From the NCBI GenBank assembly GCA_963580285.1, contig OY757011.1, positions 202,943,644 to 203,007,643 on the forward strand: 64,000 bases of DNA, read 5' to 3'. Positions 47,768-58,854 of the stretch are shown piece after piece; position 1 is the stretch's first letter; every line of letters begins with the position of its first letter. A program made the translations under genes and the position numbers. This DNA comes from Lucinisca nassula (Eukaryota > Mollusca > Bivalvia > Lucinida > Lucinidae). Under the pieces are notes generated by a model. It had not been told where the DNA came from and did no database searches. It saw only the letters and a program-made list of their open reading frames with translations.

Positions 47768-48452
47768 AGAGGATCTTACATGAGTGTTCATGTATTATTG
47801 AATTTATTAAACGAGTTTAGGCAAAGGGATAAAATGCGAGGCTTTGCTAAGACTCGCATTCTATCCCTTTTCCTAGACGAGTTTAATAAATTCAATAGTA
47901 CCGGCACCCGCCCATCGGGGCTTGAAGAAATAATTGGGCTGCATAATGCTTCCACGCAGAGCTGAAACCGACCCGAACACGAGTACTTATAAACCGCTAA
48001 GAGGATCTAAGCCTGCTCAGGAAAAGCGGTGCGAGTCGGCCCGTCCATGCTTATAAACCCTATTGGTTTCATTGGGCGACAGGACTTGAGATGTCATTTC
48101 ATCTCAATGTCGGGTAAAAGTCCACAAAATTTGAAGCAACGTCTCCAAAATGACCTTTTGTGTTGATGGGGACGTTAAACCTAAATCAGATAAAACAAAT
48201 TCAATAATACATGGGCACGAATGCAAGATTCTATCTATCATATGACATTTCAAACGCATTTTATTCACGATTGTTTTCAAAAATATCAATATTCCGCCAA
48301 TAGTAAACGCGACGTCGTTAAGGACGTCGTACATGTAACGATACGGGACGTATCTAGCTAATTTGCATAGTTAATCCACTAGTGATTTATCAAAACTTTA
48401 ACATGACGTTATATCACTCTCAGACGCGACGTCATATGATAAAAAGAGGATA
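47768..48452 (+). mobile_element. Palindrome MITE, same family, split by a SINE
   Basis: Left half 47768-47900, right half 48197-48452, divided by the SINE at 47901-48196. Located in a PKG intron. Confidence 0.8.
47901..48196 (+). mobile_element. SINE-like retroposon inside a palindrome MITE
   Basis: Head CGCCCATCGGGGCTTGAAGA, 3' GGGGACGTTAAACCTAAAT. Duplication AAATTCAATARTA at 47888-47900 and 48197-48209. Confidence 0.9.
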
Positions 48453-48589
48453 TTTCTATAGTTTTAACCCTCTTTCTTCTATATAAAATAATTGTGTCAC
48501 TCCCAATCTGACTACCTACCAATAAGATAACATGAAATATTATATAAAATATATAATAAATAACAGTGACGATCCCAATCCTAATTCTG

Positions 48590-48672
48590 GCTTGGAATTT
48601 CCCTTTAGTGTCTCTGGTGGGAGCTGTGGGTAAATTATATCGATTCCTGATTATTGCCTTCACTTCTATTAA
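48590..48672 (+). mobile_element. Penelope tail stub
   Basis: The last ~80 bp of the tail only (CCTTTAGTGTCTCTGGTGGG to CCTTCACTTCTATT), in the PKG intron between the activation-loop and catalytic-loop exons. Confidence 0.6.
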
Positions 48673-48767
48673 GGAAGCCATCTGCTCGTTATCCACACAT
48701 TTTTGTAAAGATTGAGATTGTCGTGTTCGGCAGGACAAGGGTAAATCAAAACCATGTTCTTTATTTG

Positions 48768-49043
48768 CATTACGAAAACACGCCTATTCAAATATACTGA
48801 TAAAATTTTATAACCAAATATGACATTTTTTCAGGGAAAAAGCATGATATTATTCATATTTCTGCTCAAAACATAGATTGTGGGTACTCGTTAGAACCGC
48901 CTCATCGAGGCGGTTCTAACGAGTACCCACACTCTTTATTTTATAGCTGAAATAAGAAAAAAAGGTTTACCCCTGTAGACCCCAGTTTTACTATATGAAA
49001 GTGGGGTTCAAGGGGGTCAAAAGTATATAGGCATGTTTTCATG
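48768..49043 (+). mobile_element. Palindrome-centred MITE, subfamily A
   Basis: CATTACGAAAACACGCCTAT to GCATGTTTTCATGG, in a PKG intron; perfect central hairpin around 48887-48932. Confidence 0.85.
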
Positions 49044-49422
49044 GTGTGCTTCATTATAGAGTAGTTTGTATTTCCTTGTTCTTTAGGATCATTGTTTCCA
49101 TCACGTAGCTTTGAAAATATTTGAGGGCCACTGCTAAGACCTTACTGGCCGAAACTAACTAGTCTGGCCCGAAAGACTTGTACACTCCCTTCGTTTCTGT
49201 TCTGTTGTATATTACTGTCTCCCAAACTAGTACCCTTTTCTACAACAGATTTACCCGAGAAAAAAAAAACATTGAAACATAAACTCGCTAGTGTATTTGT
49301 TTTCAATAAATGATACAAAATAGAAAAATAGCAACTTCTTACAGTTGACATTCCTTAAAGCTAGACACAGTAGTCTAACAATACGTATGTCTTGAATCTT
49401 TAAAAAGGTCATCATATCAATT

Positions 49423-49643
49423 GGGCCCCGTCAAGCGATTTTGGTACTTATCGCCTTTGCGAGCAGCGAAGGTTCAGGCGAGCCTGCGCATCCGCGCAGT
49501 CTCGCCAGAACCTTTGCTGCTCGCTCATACAAGCAGTGAATCAAGAGAAACCTTCAGACAGAAAGCCATATCCCTGGCCCCTCTGAATGGCTGGGCATGC
49601 GCAGTTAAAATTTGTCATGATGGAAATTCGCTTGGCGGGGCTC
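49423..49643 (+). mobile_element. MITE with GGGCCCCG ends beside a PKG splice donor
   Basis: Third copy, flanked by AATT (49419-49422, 49644-49647). Only seven bases (GTAAGCC read on the gene strand) separate its duplication from the end of the catalytic-loop exon. Confidence 0.9.
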
Positions 49644-49654
49644 AATTGGCTTAC

Positions 49655-49886
49655 CAGTTTTATATATCCTTTATTGTCTAACAACAAGTTTTCTGGTTTA
49701 AGGTCTCTGTATATAATCCCTTTAGAATGAAGATACTGGAATGCTTCTAATACACACGCGACAACAAATCGTGTCGTCGTTTCATCAAAACTACCATGGT
49801 CCCTGAGTATAGTCCACACTTCCCCACCTAGACATACCTCCAACATCATATACACAAATTTACGGTCTTTAAAAGTCTTGTATAAT
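49655..49886 (-). CDS. PRKG: PKG exon: hinge, catalytic loop
   Basis: 232 bp: one base completing the split Arg codon, then 77 codons ending in phase 0. It encodes [60 protein letters not shown] and [17 protein letters not shown]. The LGGE hinge and the YRDLKPEN catalytic loop (catalytic Asp in YRD, Asn for Mg2+) are intact. The acceptor is ..TCTTTACAG and the donor is GTAAGCC. A MITE with its 4-bp duplication begins only eight bases into the downstream intron (see 49423-49643), yet the first seven intron bases, including GTAAG, are preserved. Confidence 0.97.
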
Positions 49887-50017
49887 CTGTAAAGACGTAC
49901 AGGCGAACCATGAGTTCATTATTGTGTGAGATAAATACATATGACGGTACGGCATGAGCATCACAAAGACTTTTACACTCTAGAGAAGTTATTGTAAAGT
50001 TCTGATTGGCAAATTGG

Positions 50018-50262
50018 TTTGTTTGATTGAGGTTTAATGTCCCCGTCAACACTAAATATGTTATATCGGAGACGTTTCAATTTTGTGGAACTTTACCCCC
50101 ACATTAAGATGTATCCAATAAGGTTTATATGCATGGACGGTCGGTCCGACTCGCACCATTTTGCCTGGACAGGCTTAAACCCGCTTAGCGGTTTACCAGT
50201 ACTTATATTAGGTCGGTTTTAGCTCTGCACGGAAGAATCTATTTCTTCAGCCACCGATGGGG
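50018..50262 (-). mobile_element. SINE-like retroposon in PKG intron
   Basis: Inverse copy, GAGGTTTAATGTCCCCGTC to TTAGCTCTGCACGGAAGAA; followed by a poly-G run at 50278-50301. Confidence 0.8.
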
Positions 50263-50277
50263 TTGGTGTGTGTGTCT

Positions 50278-50301
50278 GGGGGGGGGGGGGGGGGGGGGGG
50301 C
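50278..50301 (+). repeat. Poly-G run of ~24
   Basis: One of several G/C homopolymers (10267, 14560, 35651, 54352, 60752), mostly at or in retroelement copies. Confidence 0.9.
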
Positions 50302-50748
50302 GAATAGCTCGTATGTGTCAAACATTCAACATGCATCCACTCGTGTGAAAAATGTATAGATCACAATTAAAACCGGATTAAAACCGGATTTAGCAAAACT
50401 AAGTGATGTATCAAAAAGGAAATTCTAACTTAATGTGTATTTCGAATAAACATTTCTATCACACCCTGGACATTGCGTAACCCTTATTTAACATAGGTAA
50501 GGTAAAGGTATTTTACAGGATCATTGTGCAACGTGTTGGTTCTTTGGGACTAAGAGTTCTACACAAGTCATTTATTTGAAAATGTGTCGTGCTCATCCCG
50601 GAGTTAATCTATATTGGACATGCCTCAACTATCAATAATTTGTTGAGTTATAAATCGGAGTTTCGAGATCAATTGTAAAATATTTGTTTACTTAAACATT
50701 ATTGCCAAATAACCCACAAAATTTCTGACCCATTGTCGATTCTTAAAT

Positions 50749-51074
50749 GTGTGTGAATTCGGGTTTAACGTCGCTTTCAACAATTTTTCAGTCATATCAC
50801 GTTGGTGTCTGGTTGCGACAGGGAGCTCAATGCTCACTTTTATAGTGCTGCCTCACTGAAGTATTATGTCCCAGACACATTACATGATACCACACCAGTC
50901 ACATTATCCTGATACTGGGTCGACCAGACCTAGCTCTACCCCGTAAATCTGAGTGCCAAGCGAGGAGCAGCTAGTACCATTCTTAGCCACTTTGGTATGT
51001 CGCGGCCCGGGATCGAACCCGTGACCTCCCGTTCCCCGAAGCGGACACTCTACCAACTGAGCTATCGGTGCCGG
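50749..51074 (-). mobile_element. tRNA-derived SINE, 326 bp
   Basis: The minus strand begins with a tRNA-like head: GATAGCTCAGTTGGTAGAG (A box) and GGGTTCGATCCCG (B box). The body includes GTCTGGGACATAATACTTC, and it ends CGACGTTAAACCCG. A 15-bp target duplication TGTYGATTCTTAAAT lies at 50734-50748 and 51075-51089. Confidence 0.9.
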
Positions 51075-51818
51075 TGTTGATTCTTAAATCACCAGAGTCA
51101 ATATAAGCATTTTTTTTTCTTTCCAAGCCTTGACAAATTTTTTCACTGTACCAGATTATAGACACTGATCAGTTAACGTTCGTTTGTGCAAAGAACACAC
51201 CGGTGACGTCGAAAAATGGTCACTTTTTGCGACATGCTCTCTGGCAGCTGAATGATTTTTATTTTGAAATAGGGGACATTTTGTATATTAGGTTTCGTTT
51301 ACTATATATGTTTTTTGTGTGATAATTACTAATATGCCATTGTAAACTTCATATTGATATCTTTCTCTGTATTGTTCATCAAAGACAAGGCCCAAAATGT
51401 ACAATGGCCTAAAATGCTAATACATGACCCGTTTAATCCTGAGCCATGATATGGCACCAGTGTAACGTTACGTTCACCAATTACGACACTTCTTTATCCG
51501 TGACAACACGAAAAGACATCAAAGTATGAGCACAAGTGGGTGAAACTAATTTTAACCCTTGACCTGTTGAATATTTAAATATGCCACCCCACCACTGATT
51601 GTCAACCAATCAGATTTCCTGATGCAAATCATTGCAACAAATTAATAAACTGAATGAAAAACAATGAAGATCCTGATCAGATGGTTCTTTGGAAGCCACC
51701 TGATCTGAATCTGCATTGTTCGAAAGGCAAAATATATCAGGGTGCAGCAGGGCAAGGGTTAACTAAGGATAGTCAAACGCCAATGTTAATTATTAAATCA
51801 AATTAATAATATACTAAC

Positions 51819-51958
51819 CGAGTTATGAAAGGAGATCGGCATTCCATCATGATTTTCTTCTCTGAGTATATGTGTTCTTGTTGCCGTGTATCAACTATGT
51901 GTTTCTTCTTAAGGCACTTTAGAGCAAATGTTCTGCTTCTATCGGCAGCCAGTTGCAC
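51819..51958 (-). CDS. PRKG: PKG exon: kinase N-lobe with catalytic lysine
   Basis: 140 bp, starting in phase 0 after the acceptor (..TATTACAG) and ending with two bases of a split Arg codon before donor GTTAGT. It encodes [20 protein letters not shown] then [20 protein letters not shown] and RSPFITR. The Lys in FALKC is the ATP-anchoring lysine and the Glu in YSEKK is the helix-C partner expected in AGC kinases. The exon joins the glycine-loop exon as ..VEL|VQL.. and the next as ..ITR|LYK.., both typical of PKG. The donor's fourth base departs from the consensus GTAAGT/GTGAGT, so this splice site is weaker than the others. Confidence 0.95.
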
Positions 51959-52389
51959 CTGTAATAATATGATATGGTATCGGCCCTTTAGTTAGGAAAT
52001 TTTATGGTGATACGTGACAGAGGTACTCTCTCTTTTTCTTTCAGATAATCTGAATAGCCTTACGGGAAGCTGATTCTGTTGTGAATCACCTCTTATTAAT
52101 ATTTTTAAGGGACACTTACTGCCAAAACACCATTGTTAACCCTTGTTATGAAGGTTATTTACAGGTAGCTCGTTCTGTTATTGTCGCTAAGTTCGCTGAA
52201 AGAAAGGCTGTGGCTTTGAGGCCTGTGTGCTCTTTAAGGCATAATCGTTATGTATAGTTGTCACAGAAATTAGAATAATAACACAAGTTTCTATTAAGGA
52301 AATTACACTCCTCACGTAAGCAAGTCCGTGTAATGAAAGCTCTTGTAAACAAAATTGTATACATATTAGGAAAAACATGTCCATGTGAA

Positions 52390-52770
52390 ATAATGGCGTC
52401 CATCATGGTGTCAGAAGTGACACATATTAGAAAAAAATGATAATTAGTGTTCTTATTAATTTTTTCTGTTTTCAACATAGATTGTGGGGTGTTCATTGAT
52501 GCGGTTCTAACGAGTACCCACAATCTATGTTTTGTGCAAAAATAAGGCAGATAATGTATATCCACATAAACCCCACTTTTCTCTATATAAATAGGGGATC
52601 GTCGTTTCACGGACCTGTTATCGTGATGGACTGTAATATTGGAATTTACGAGGGCATATCTATTTTTCTTATTTATGCTTAAAACATAAAATGTGGGTAT
52701 TTGTAAGAACCGCTGAAATGCGGCGGTTTAAAATAGCACCCATAATCTATATAAACATACATACAATTAA
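52390..52770. mobile_element. Two degenerate palindrome-centred MITE copies
   Basis: 52390-52628 (ends TTATCGTGATG) and 52650-52770, both with part of the GCGGTTCTAACGAGTACCC centre. Confidence 0.6.
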
Positions 52771-53113
52771 GAAACATAGCACGAAGTATTTTTACAGAGG
52801 TGTTTCGTGAAACATAAAAAAGGCTTTATACATATACATATGGATGTATGTCAGTCAAGTTTAATACGTTTGGAATAGAAGAAATTTCCCAATAAAGGAC
52901 ACAAATGTTACTTTTTTCGTCGCCTATATGTCTAAACCCGTGTCCTACTGAATAAATTATTTTTGCCGCAGCCAGGTTTGATTATCAACAAATCAAATTG
53001 CTTGATGAAATGTATTCCTACAAAATAACCAAATTGATGACAAAAAGTGAAGGTCCAGATCAGATTGGGGTTTCTCCCGCAGCTATCTGATCTGGACTGA
53101 CACAGTTTGCAAA

Positions 53114-53395
53114 CATTACGAAAACACGCCTATAAAAATACATTGCAAATTTTACCGCCAAACCACGGATATTTTAAGAAGAAAAATTGGGATATATTTC
53201 TTATTACTGCTCACTCAAAGTATAGAATGTGGGTACTCGTTAGAACCGCCTCGATGAGGCGGTTCTAACGAGTACACACAATCTATATTTTAGAGCAGAA
53301 ACAAAAAAAAAAGTTTTACCCCTGTTAACCCCAGTTTTTCTATATAAAACTGGAGTTCAGGGGGGTAAGAATCATATAGGCGTGTTTTCGTGATG
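53114..53395 (+). mobile_element. Palindrome-centred MITE, subfamily A, best preserved
   Basis: 282 bp with clear terminal inverted repeats CATTACGAAAACACGCCTAT and ATAGGCGTGTTTTCGTGATG, central arms GGGTACTCGTTAGAACCGCC. Confidence 0.9.
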
Positions 53396-54074
53396 GCTGG
53401 GTTCATTGGTGAAGGGTATTGCATATCGTATATGCATGAACTTAATGTAATTAGTATTGAATTGTATTCAACTACGCTCGTATGACAAATATATGAGATT
53501 TTGCTGATATGAAAATATTAGGGAACAGGTTGCGTGTCATTTTCGATATCTCTCAGGAATTCACGCTGGCAATATGCATCTCATTTATCAATATTTGTTT
53601 GTGTTTGGCATTTAAAATGAGTTTCTTTTTGCTGATTTTCTCCAGAGGTGTGATTGTGATTCGTGACGAAGTATTCTTGCATCGATTAATACTTTTTTCA
53701 CTTATGATAATCACATGTCTGGAAGTCTTTGGTTCAAGCGCTTTTTGTCGTTGTCGTTTGTTGATGTTTTTTTTTTTTTTTTGCGGTTGGCAGCATTCTG
53801 CGACACGTAGCGATAATTATTCAAATGTGTCGGTCAACGTCACTTTCACGGTCTATCTGGACAATTTCTACGCAATTGAAGTTTTACAAGCAGAAAGCCA
53901 AAAGGAAAGTTTCTTTCCTATATAATGACCAAACGGCTGTTCAAAATAAAATTATATTACCGGCTCATACATGCAAAGACAAACTATGCCAATACTAAAC
54001 CACGCAAGTAGTACCGCCTTGGAACGGCCAGCAAAAGGCCTATCCCCAACTCCTGTAGTTTTAATTCCGAACGC
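53396..54074. other. PKG intron, nothing recognised
   Basis: An open 138-codon hydrophobic frame (53509-53925) includes a poly-T run and lacks conserved motifs, so it is probably chance. 55601-56177, 56696-57169 and 58196-58854 are likewise unassigned. Confidence 0.5.
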
Positions 54075-54640
54075 CCTAAAAATAGAAGTGAAGGCAATGA
54101 TCAGGAATCGATACAATTAACCATAAGCTCACATCAGAGACACCAAAGGGAACGAAACAAAACATGAAACAACTAGACCCGAATGGAAACATCAATAGCG
54201 GGAAGCCAAAAACACAGTTACTTTCCTATTAAATGGGCAACATGCTATCCAAAAGAAAAAATACAAGCTATACACCCACTTAAAGACAAACCATAACAAA
54301 AATAAACCGCGACAAAACCGCCTTGGAACGGTCAGTGAAACGGAATCAACTGGGGGGGGGGGGGCTTATATCGATTTTTGGGGCCGCAATCCTCGCCCTT
54401 ACTTGTGTAGCGATTTAGACAAATAATTTGTTCAGTCCGCATGAAGGCCTAATAACTCATCAGTGTGACATCTTCGAGAACACAAACAACAAACAACCAC
54501 AGAGATAAAACAACGGTGAGGACTCGACAGCAAGAAACCACTGGACCGCTGGCGCAAAAGAAAACCAACAGTTAGACTCCGATGGGTCCAACCAGAGTCA
54601 GAACATTAGGCATCAACCGACATTACATAAAATAAAATAC
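54075..54640 (-). mobile_element. Penelope tail copy, diverged
   Basis: Minus-strand tail of the second subtype (GAAGGCAATGATCAGGAATC start) with a G-rich run at 54352-54365. The small hydrophobic frame is broken. Confidence 0.7.
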
Positions 54641-54866
54641 TCTCCAAGTCAGCCATTCCTTTGCAAGTTTCTTGTATTCCGTTTCGCATGTATTTGTTAT
54701 CCTTTTTTATCGCATAGTTATACGTTTGGCTTATTTCTAGTACAAACGAACGCTGTATACTTGGGATAAACCGACTGGTAAATTACAAAAGTTCGTCCAA
54801 ACAAACTTTCCTTGAGTCCCTATTTGGTATATATACATTATTTCAAACTGATATTCTGCACAAACG

Positions 54867-55042
54867 CAAGCCACCGTGACGTAGAGGTAAAGCTATTCGT
54901 CTGATAAATGGATGTTCATCGGTTCGATTCCTGACTTCTACCTTTTTCGGACGAGTCTTTGAACCAACGTCCTCTTCCCGTATAACCTTATTTGTTGTGG
55001 CACGTACACCACAAGTGTTGCAGTTGATTATAATCACATTCA
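54867..55042 (+). mobile_element. tRNA-like SINE, related tail
   Basis: CCGTGACGTAGAGGTAAAGC head with GATAA anticodon-like loop and canonical B box GGTTCGATTCC; its tail resembles that of the Thr-like SINE. Not an intact tRNA. Confidence 0.7.
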
Positions 55043-55330
55043 ATTGGATATTATCCCTCCGAAAATTGACATGTCAATAATAACAACATGTTAAATTAAA
55101 TAGGCAATGTTTAGAGCTTTATATTCAAAGTTCTCGATGAAGGAAGTAAATCAATTTAAAGAAGAAACAAACCAGGGTCTGCTTTTTTACAACGATTTAT
55201 GCCTTCTGAAATTAAAATTTTAATTATGTTTTCAAACATTTCTCACAATACTAAAGAACAGCGAGAAAACGGTCTTTTAACTTATTTGGTCCATGGCTGT
55301 TCAGATTAAGGTTCACGAAATGTTATTTAA

Positions 55331-55600
55331 CATTACGAGCTACACCCGTGCTATAAAATGACGTCATTTATATACATTGTAGCATTTTATACACGATGTT
55401 TTATTTGCTACCTTATTTATAATCCTAACATAGACCGTTGATGCTCATAAGAACCGCCTCGTGGTTATAACGAGTACGCACAGTCAATTTGTTTGAGCCA
55501 AAGTAAAGAAAAACAATTATACCCCTGTGAACCCACTTTTCTCTGAAGGATGGTTGTTTATTACACGGAATTTTTACCGTATGAGGCCCATGTATTACAA
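55331..55600 (+). mobile_element. Degenerate palindrome-centred MITE
   Basis: CATTACGAGCTACACCCGTG start, AGAACCGCCTCG..GAGTACGCAC centre. Related remnants are at 16146-16215, 43975-44085 and 56455-56695. Confidence 0.6.
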
Positions 55601-56177
55601 TATATGAGTAACGAAAAAACTTCTCTTTATCGTAGCTTAACACAAATGTTCTGGTCGATTACAAACAATTATTGTTGTCATTCTGCATGGAATTTCCTGA
55701 ATGGTTTTATCAAAATTCAAAAATGACCAGTATATGAACATATGTGTACCTGAGTGTACAGAGCTATTTTCGAGTGGGAAGTAAACCTTCAAATGAAGCG
55801 GTTCTTCCCAGGCATCCACAATCCATGTTTCGAAGAAAAAAAAAGAAATCAGTATAATTTGTTTTCAAACAGCTGTAATAATGCTATGGATGATAAGATT
55901 CTTGAATATATATATATGCCAATTGCGCTCGCTGCAAAAAGAGTCCTTTTCTCATGCCGTGAAACAAATGATTGAAGAAGTCGCATACAGAAGACTGGCT
56001 TCTTTAATTGAATTCCTACTGAACAGAATTAGAAAATTTCCCCAGATAATTTCCTATCAAGCAATTAAAGTCAAAACCGTCTTCTGCACAATATCACATT
56101 CGTGGCAGTTCGCAGGGGAATTGATACACCTTAAGGACAGACAACTGTTTCAACATGATTTAACAATTTGGACGTGA

Positions 56178-56390
56178 TGACAAGAGGCCCATGGGCCACT
56201 ATGCTCAACAGAGCCCAAGGGGTTGGGGCACTGGCTGCCATATATTTTGATAAACCAAGGAAGCCTTGTGCCCAAGCATGCTTCAGATAAAATTTGGAAC
56301 CAATCAGCCTCGTGGCTTCAGAGGTCTGATGTCGTTTGAATGTGTTGTTGCAAGACAGACAACTGCCCACCTGTGGCAACCAATAGGCCT
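56178..56390 (+). repeat. Fragment of an ACAAGAGG-starting satellite-cored element
   Basis: It starts GACAAGAGGCCCATGGGCCA, resembling the left end of the element at 37455, but no tandem core follows. Confidence 0.4.
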
Positions 56391-57169
56391 ACAATCATAT
56401 GACAGATAAAACATTGTTTAACCAACATTTCTATGAAAGTTTGACAACATTTTGATAACACACCCGAGCGACATTATGCCATTATGCACTCTTTAATATC
56501 GCCAACATGGCTACTGTCCCGATGAAAAATTGGTGATATTTTTTCTTATTTATACTCCTAACATATGCTTTGAGTACCAACAACCTAAGTATATTGACAG
56601 GAATAAACAAAATAATGTATACACCTGTAAAACCCAGTTTTCTCTGTATAAATTGGGGTTTGGAGGGTGTTCATTTCACGGACCTGTTATCATGATGAAA
56701 ATATCTTCAAAGGCGCAAATGTCATTTTTCAATTTTTCGCATTATAAGTCTATGGAAACACTTAACTTGTCACAGCAACCAAACTTAAAAGCCTAATGTC
56801 ACAAAAACCAAAACCTGTAAAAGCAAAAATGGTGAATATTTCCATAAAGTCTTAGCCTTATAGAGCGTATGGTTTATGAGGAGAAGATTTTGAAAGTACT
56901 TTTTTCTAATTTTTCTTTTTAATTTTGGATTCCAATGGCAACCAAAAAAATGAGTACTAGGCCTAAAATTCTTATGGAAGATAGAAGATTGCTTACAGAA
57001 TATTTCAATGAGAAGCTTGCCAATATATCTGTAAGGCTTGGCAGTCAATGAAAATTTGTGTTTTACCCATTACAAGTCTATGCCAAAGCAACCTAACTAA
57101 AGAGATAAGGTTCATAAAAACACATAAGAAAAAAAAACTGTTAAGGCTAAAATGGTCATGGTTTCCATA

Positions 57170-58195
57170 AATTCCTTAGGATGTCGCACGAGGAACATCA
57201 TCATCCAAGAAAGGAAAATTTACAATTCAAAAATCAAAATCATAGCGTTTATCTTAAATGTTGCAGGAAACAAAACCGTCTACAATAGATATGCATACCC
57301 AAAACCGGGGCTTCGGTATCAGAAAAATTCATCTTCTTTAATTGAAGTTCTGGGGGTACATTTGACTGATTATACAACGAAATAGGAATCGGCAATTTTT
57401 AGCAAATCATCCAAATATCTAGAAAGTAGAAGTAAAACAAAGATCAGGAATCGATACAATTAACTTATTCCACCCACCAAAGACACCAAAGGGAAAGAAA
57501 CACAAACATTAAGCGACCAGACCAAAATGGAAACCTAAACAAAGGAAGGCCATAAGGACAGTTACTTTCCCACAAAATGGCCATATGGCCATCCAAAATA
57601 AAATGAGACAAGTGATACACACAGTAAGTAACAAACAACAATATAAATAAATCGCCACAGAAGAACCGCCTTGGAACGGTCAGTGGAAACATTTTCACTG
57701 GGGGGCTTAAATCGATTTTACGTGGCCACAATCCTCGCCCTTACTTCCGTCGCGATTTAGACAAATAATTTGTTCAGTCCGCATGAAGGCCTCCTAACTC
57801 ATCAGTGCAACATCTCCGTGAACACAAATAATCAAAGACCCACAGAGGTGAGACAACAGTGAGGACTCGACAGCAAGAAACCACTGAAATGCTGGGGCAA
57901 AAGAAAACCAACAGTTAGACTCCGATGGGCCCGACCAGAGACAGAGCATCAGGCACCAACCAACATTACCTTGAATTAGATCTCTCTAATTCGTGCTAAA
58001 TGCTTCAATGATTTTAGATTGGTTTTCACTTGAATGGGACATCATGTAGTCACTTTCGTAACAAAACAGGAACAGATCAGCCACATTGGGTCACAATTAT
58101 TACCAATCGAAATACCCACATTTTGTCTAAATAACTCAGTACCAAATCTAATGTAAATATTGTCTAGTAGAAAGGTGACAGCTTAATAAACGTTC
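57170..58195 (-). mobile_element. Penelope-like fragments: RT pieces flanking a tail
   Basis: Three minus-strand pieces. At 58195-57990 is RT sequence (AVTFLLDNIYIRFGTELFRQ, then decayed motif B). At 57985-57424 is a nearly complete tail with an 88-residue open frame. At 57395-57170 is RT sequence again (the region around VNFPFLDDDVPRATS, broken by stops). The order does not match one colinear element, so at least two insertions or a rearrangement are involved. All are in the first visible PKG intron. Confidence 0.7.
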
Positions 58196-58854
58196 TGGCA
58201 TGACCATTATGTATATATTTATACTCTTCCCAAGTGAAAAATATGTTCTAGAAAGGCTTATCCATTGGAAGCAAGGAATACACCACAGAACTCGAAAACA
58301 TGGAGTGTACATGTTTTCTCGGCCAGACTAGCTAGTTTCGGCCAACAAGGCCTCATCAGTGGACCTCAAATATTTTCAAAATTCAACAACGAAATCAATG
58401 ATACAAAAGTAAATATCAACTACACTATGATGTAAGCATTTCTTACATTATATGCAAGATAGAAGGAAAAAATCCCTATCAAATTTCCATTCAATTAACC
58501 GGTAAGTTTTCTTGTAAACGATTATGTGGCAGAGTAGTGTAAAACGTCAAAAATCATAAGTAGACAGACTTGAAGCACGACACCTTTCTGAATTACAATT
58601 TATTTAAAACTTTATTAGATTTTCATAGGCCAAAACAGACTTCTGTATTGTCTTTTTCTGTAGTTTAGGTAACCAATATAACTTAGGAATTTTGTCTTGG
58701 CCTTCGGTAACACATAAAGTAGATTTGGTGGCTGAATGATAAATGTAGTCATCAACTACAGCCCTCACTACAGTCAAAGGCTACATGCCATATTGATAAC
58801 TGCTTAACTTCTGAATTAGGATTATCGTTATCATAAACTACGCAAAATCTTTTC

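Noticed and set aside
51000..51075. tRNA gene on the minus strand
   Set aside because: It is the head of a 326-bp SINE with target duplication, and a second full copy exists at 59239-59566.
53509..53925. 138-codon hydrophobic frame as a gene
   Set aside because: AT-rich, includes a poly-T run coding Phe repeats, and has no motif, splice context or homologue that I recognise.
54867..54960. Intact tRNA gene
   Set aside because: A and B boxes are visible, but the acceptor stem does not close and a SINE tail follows.
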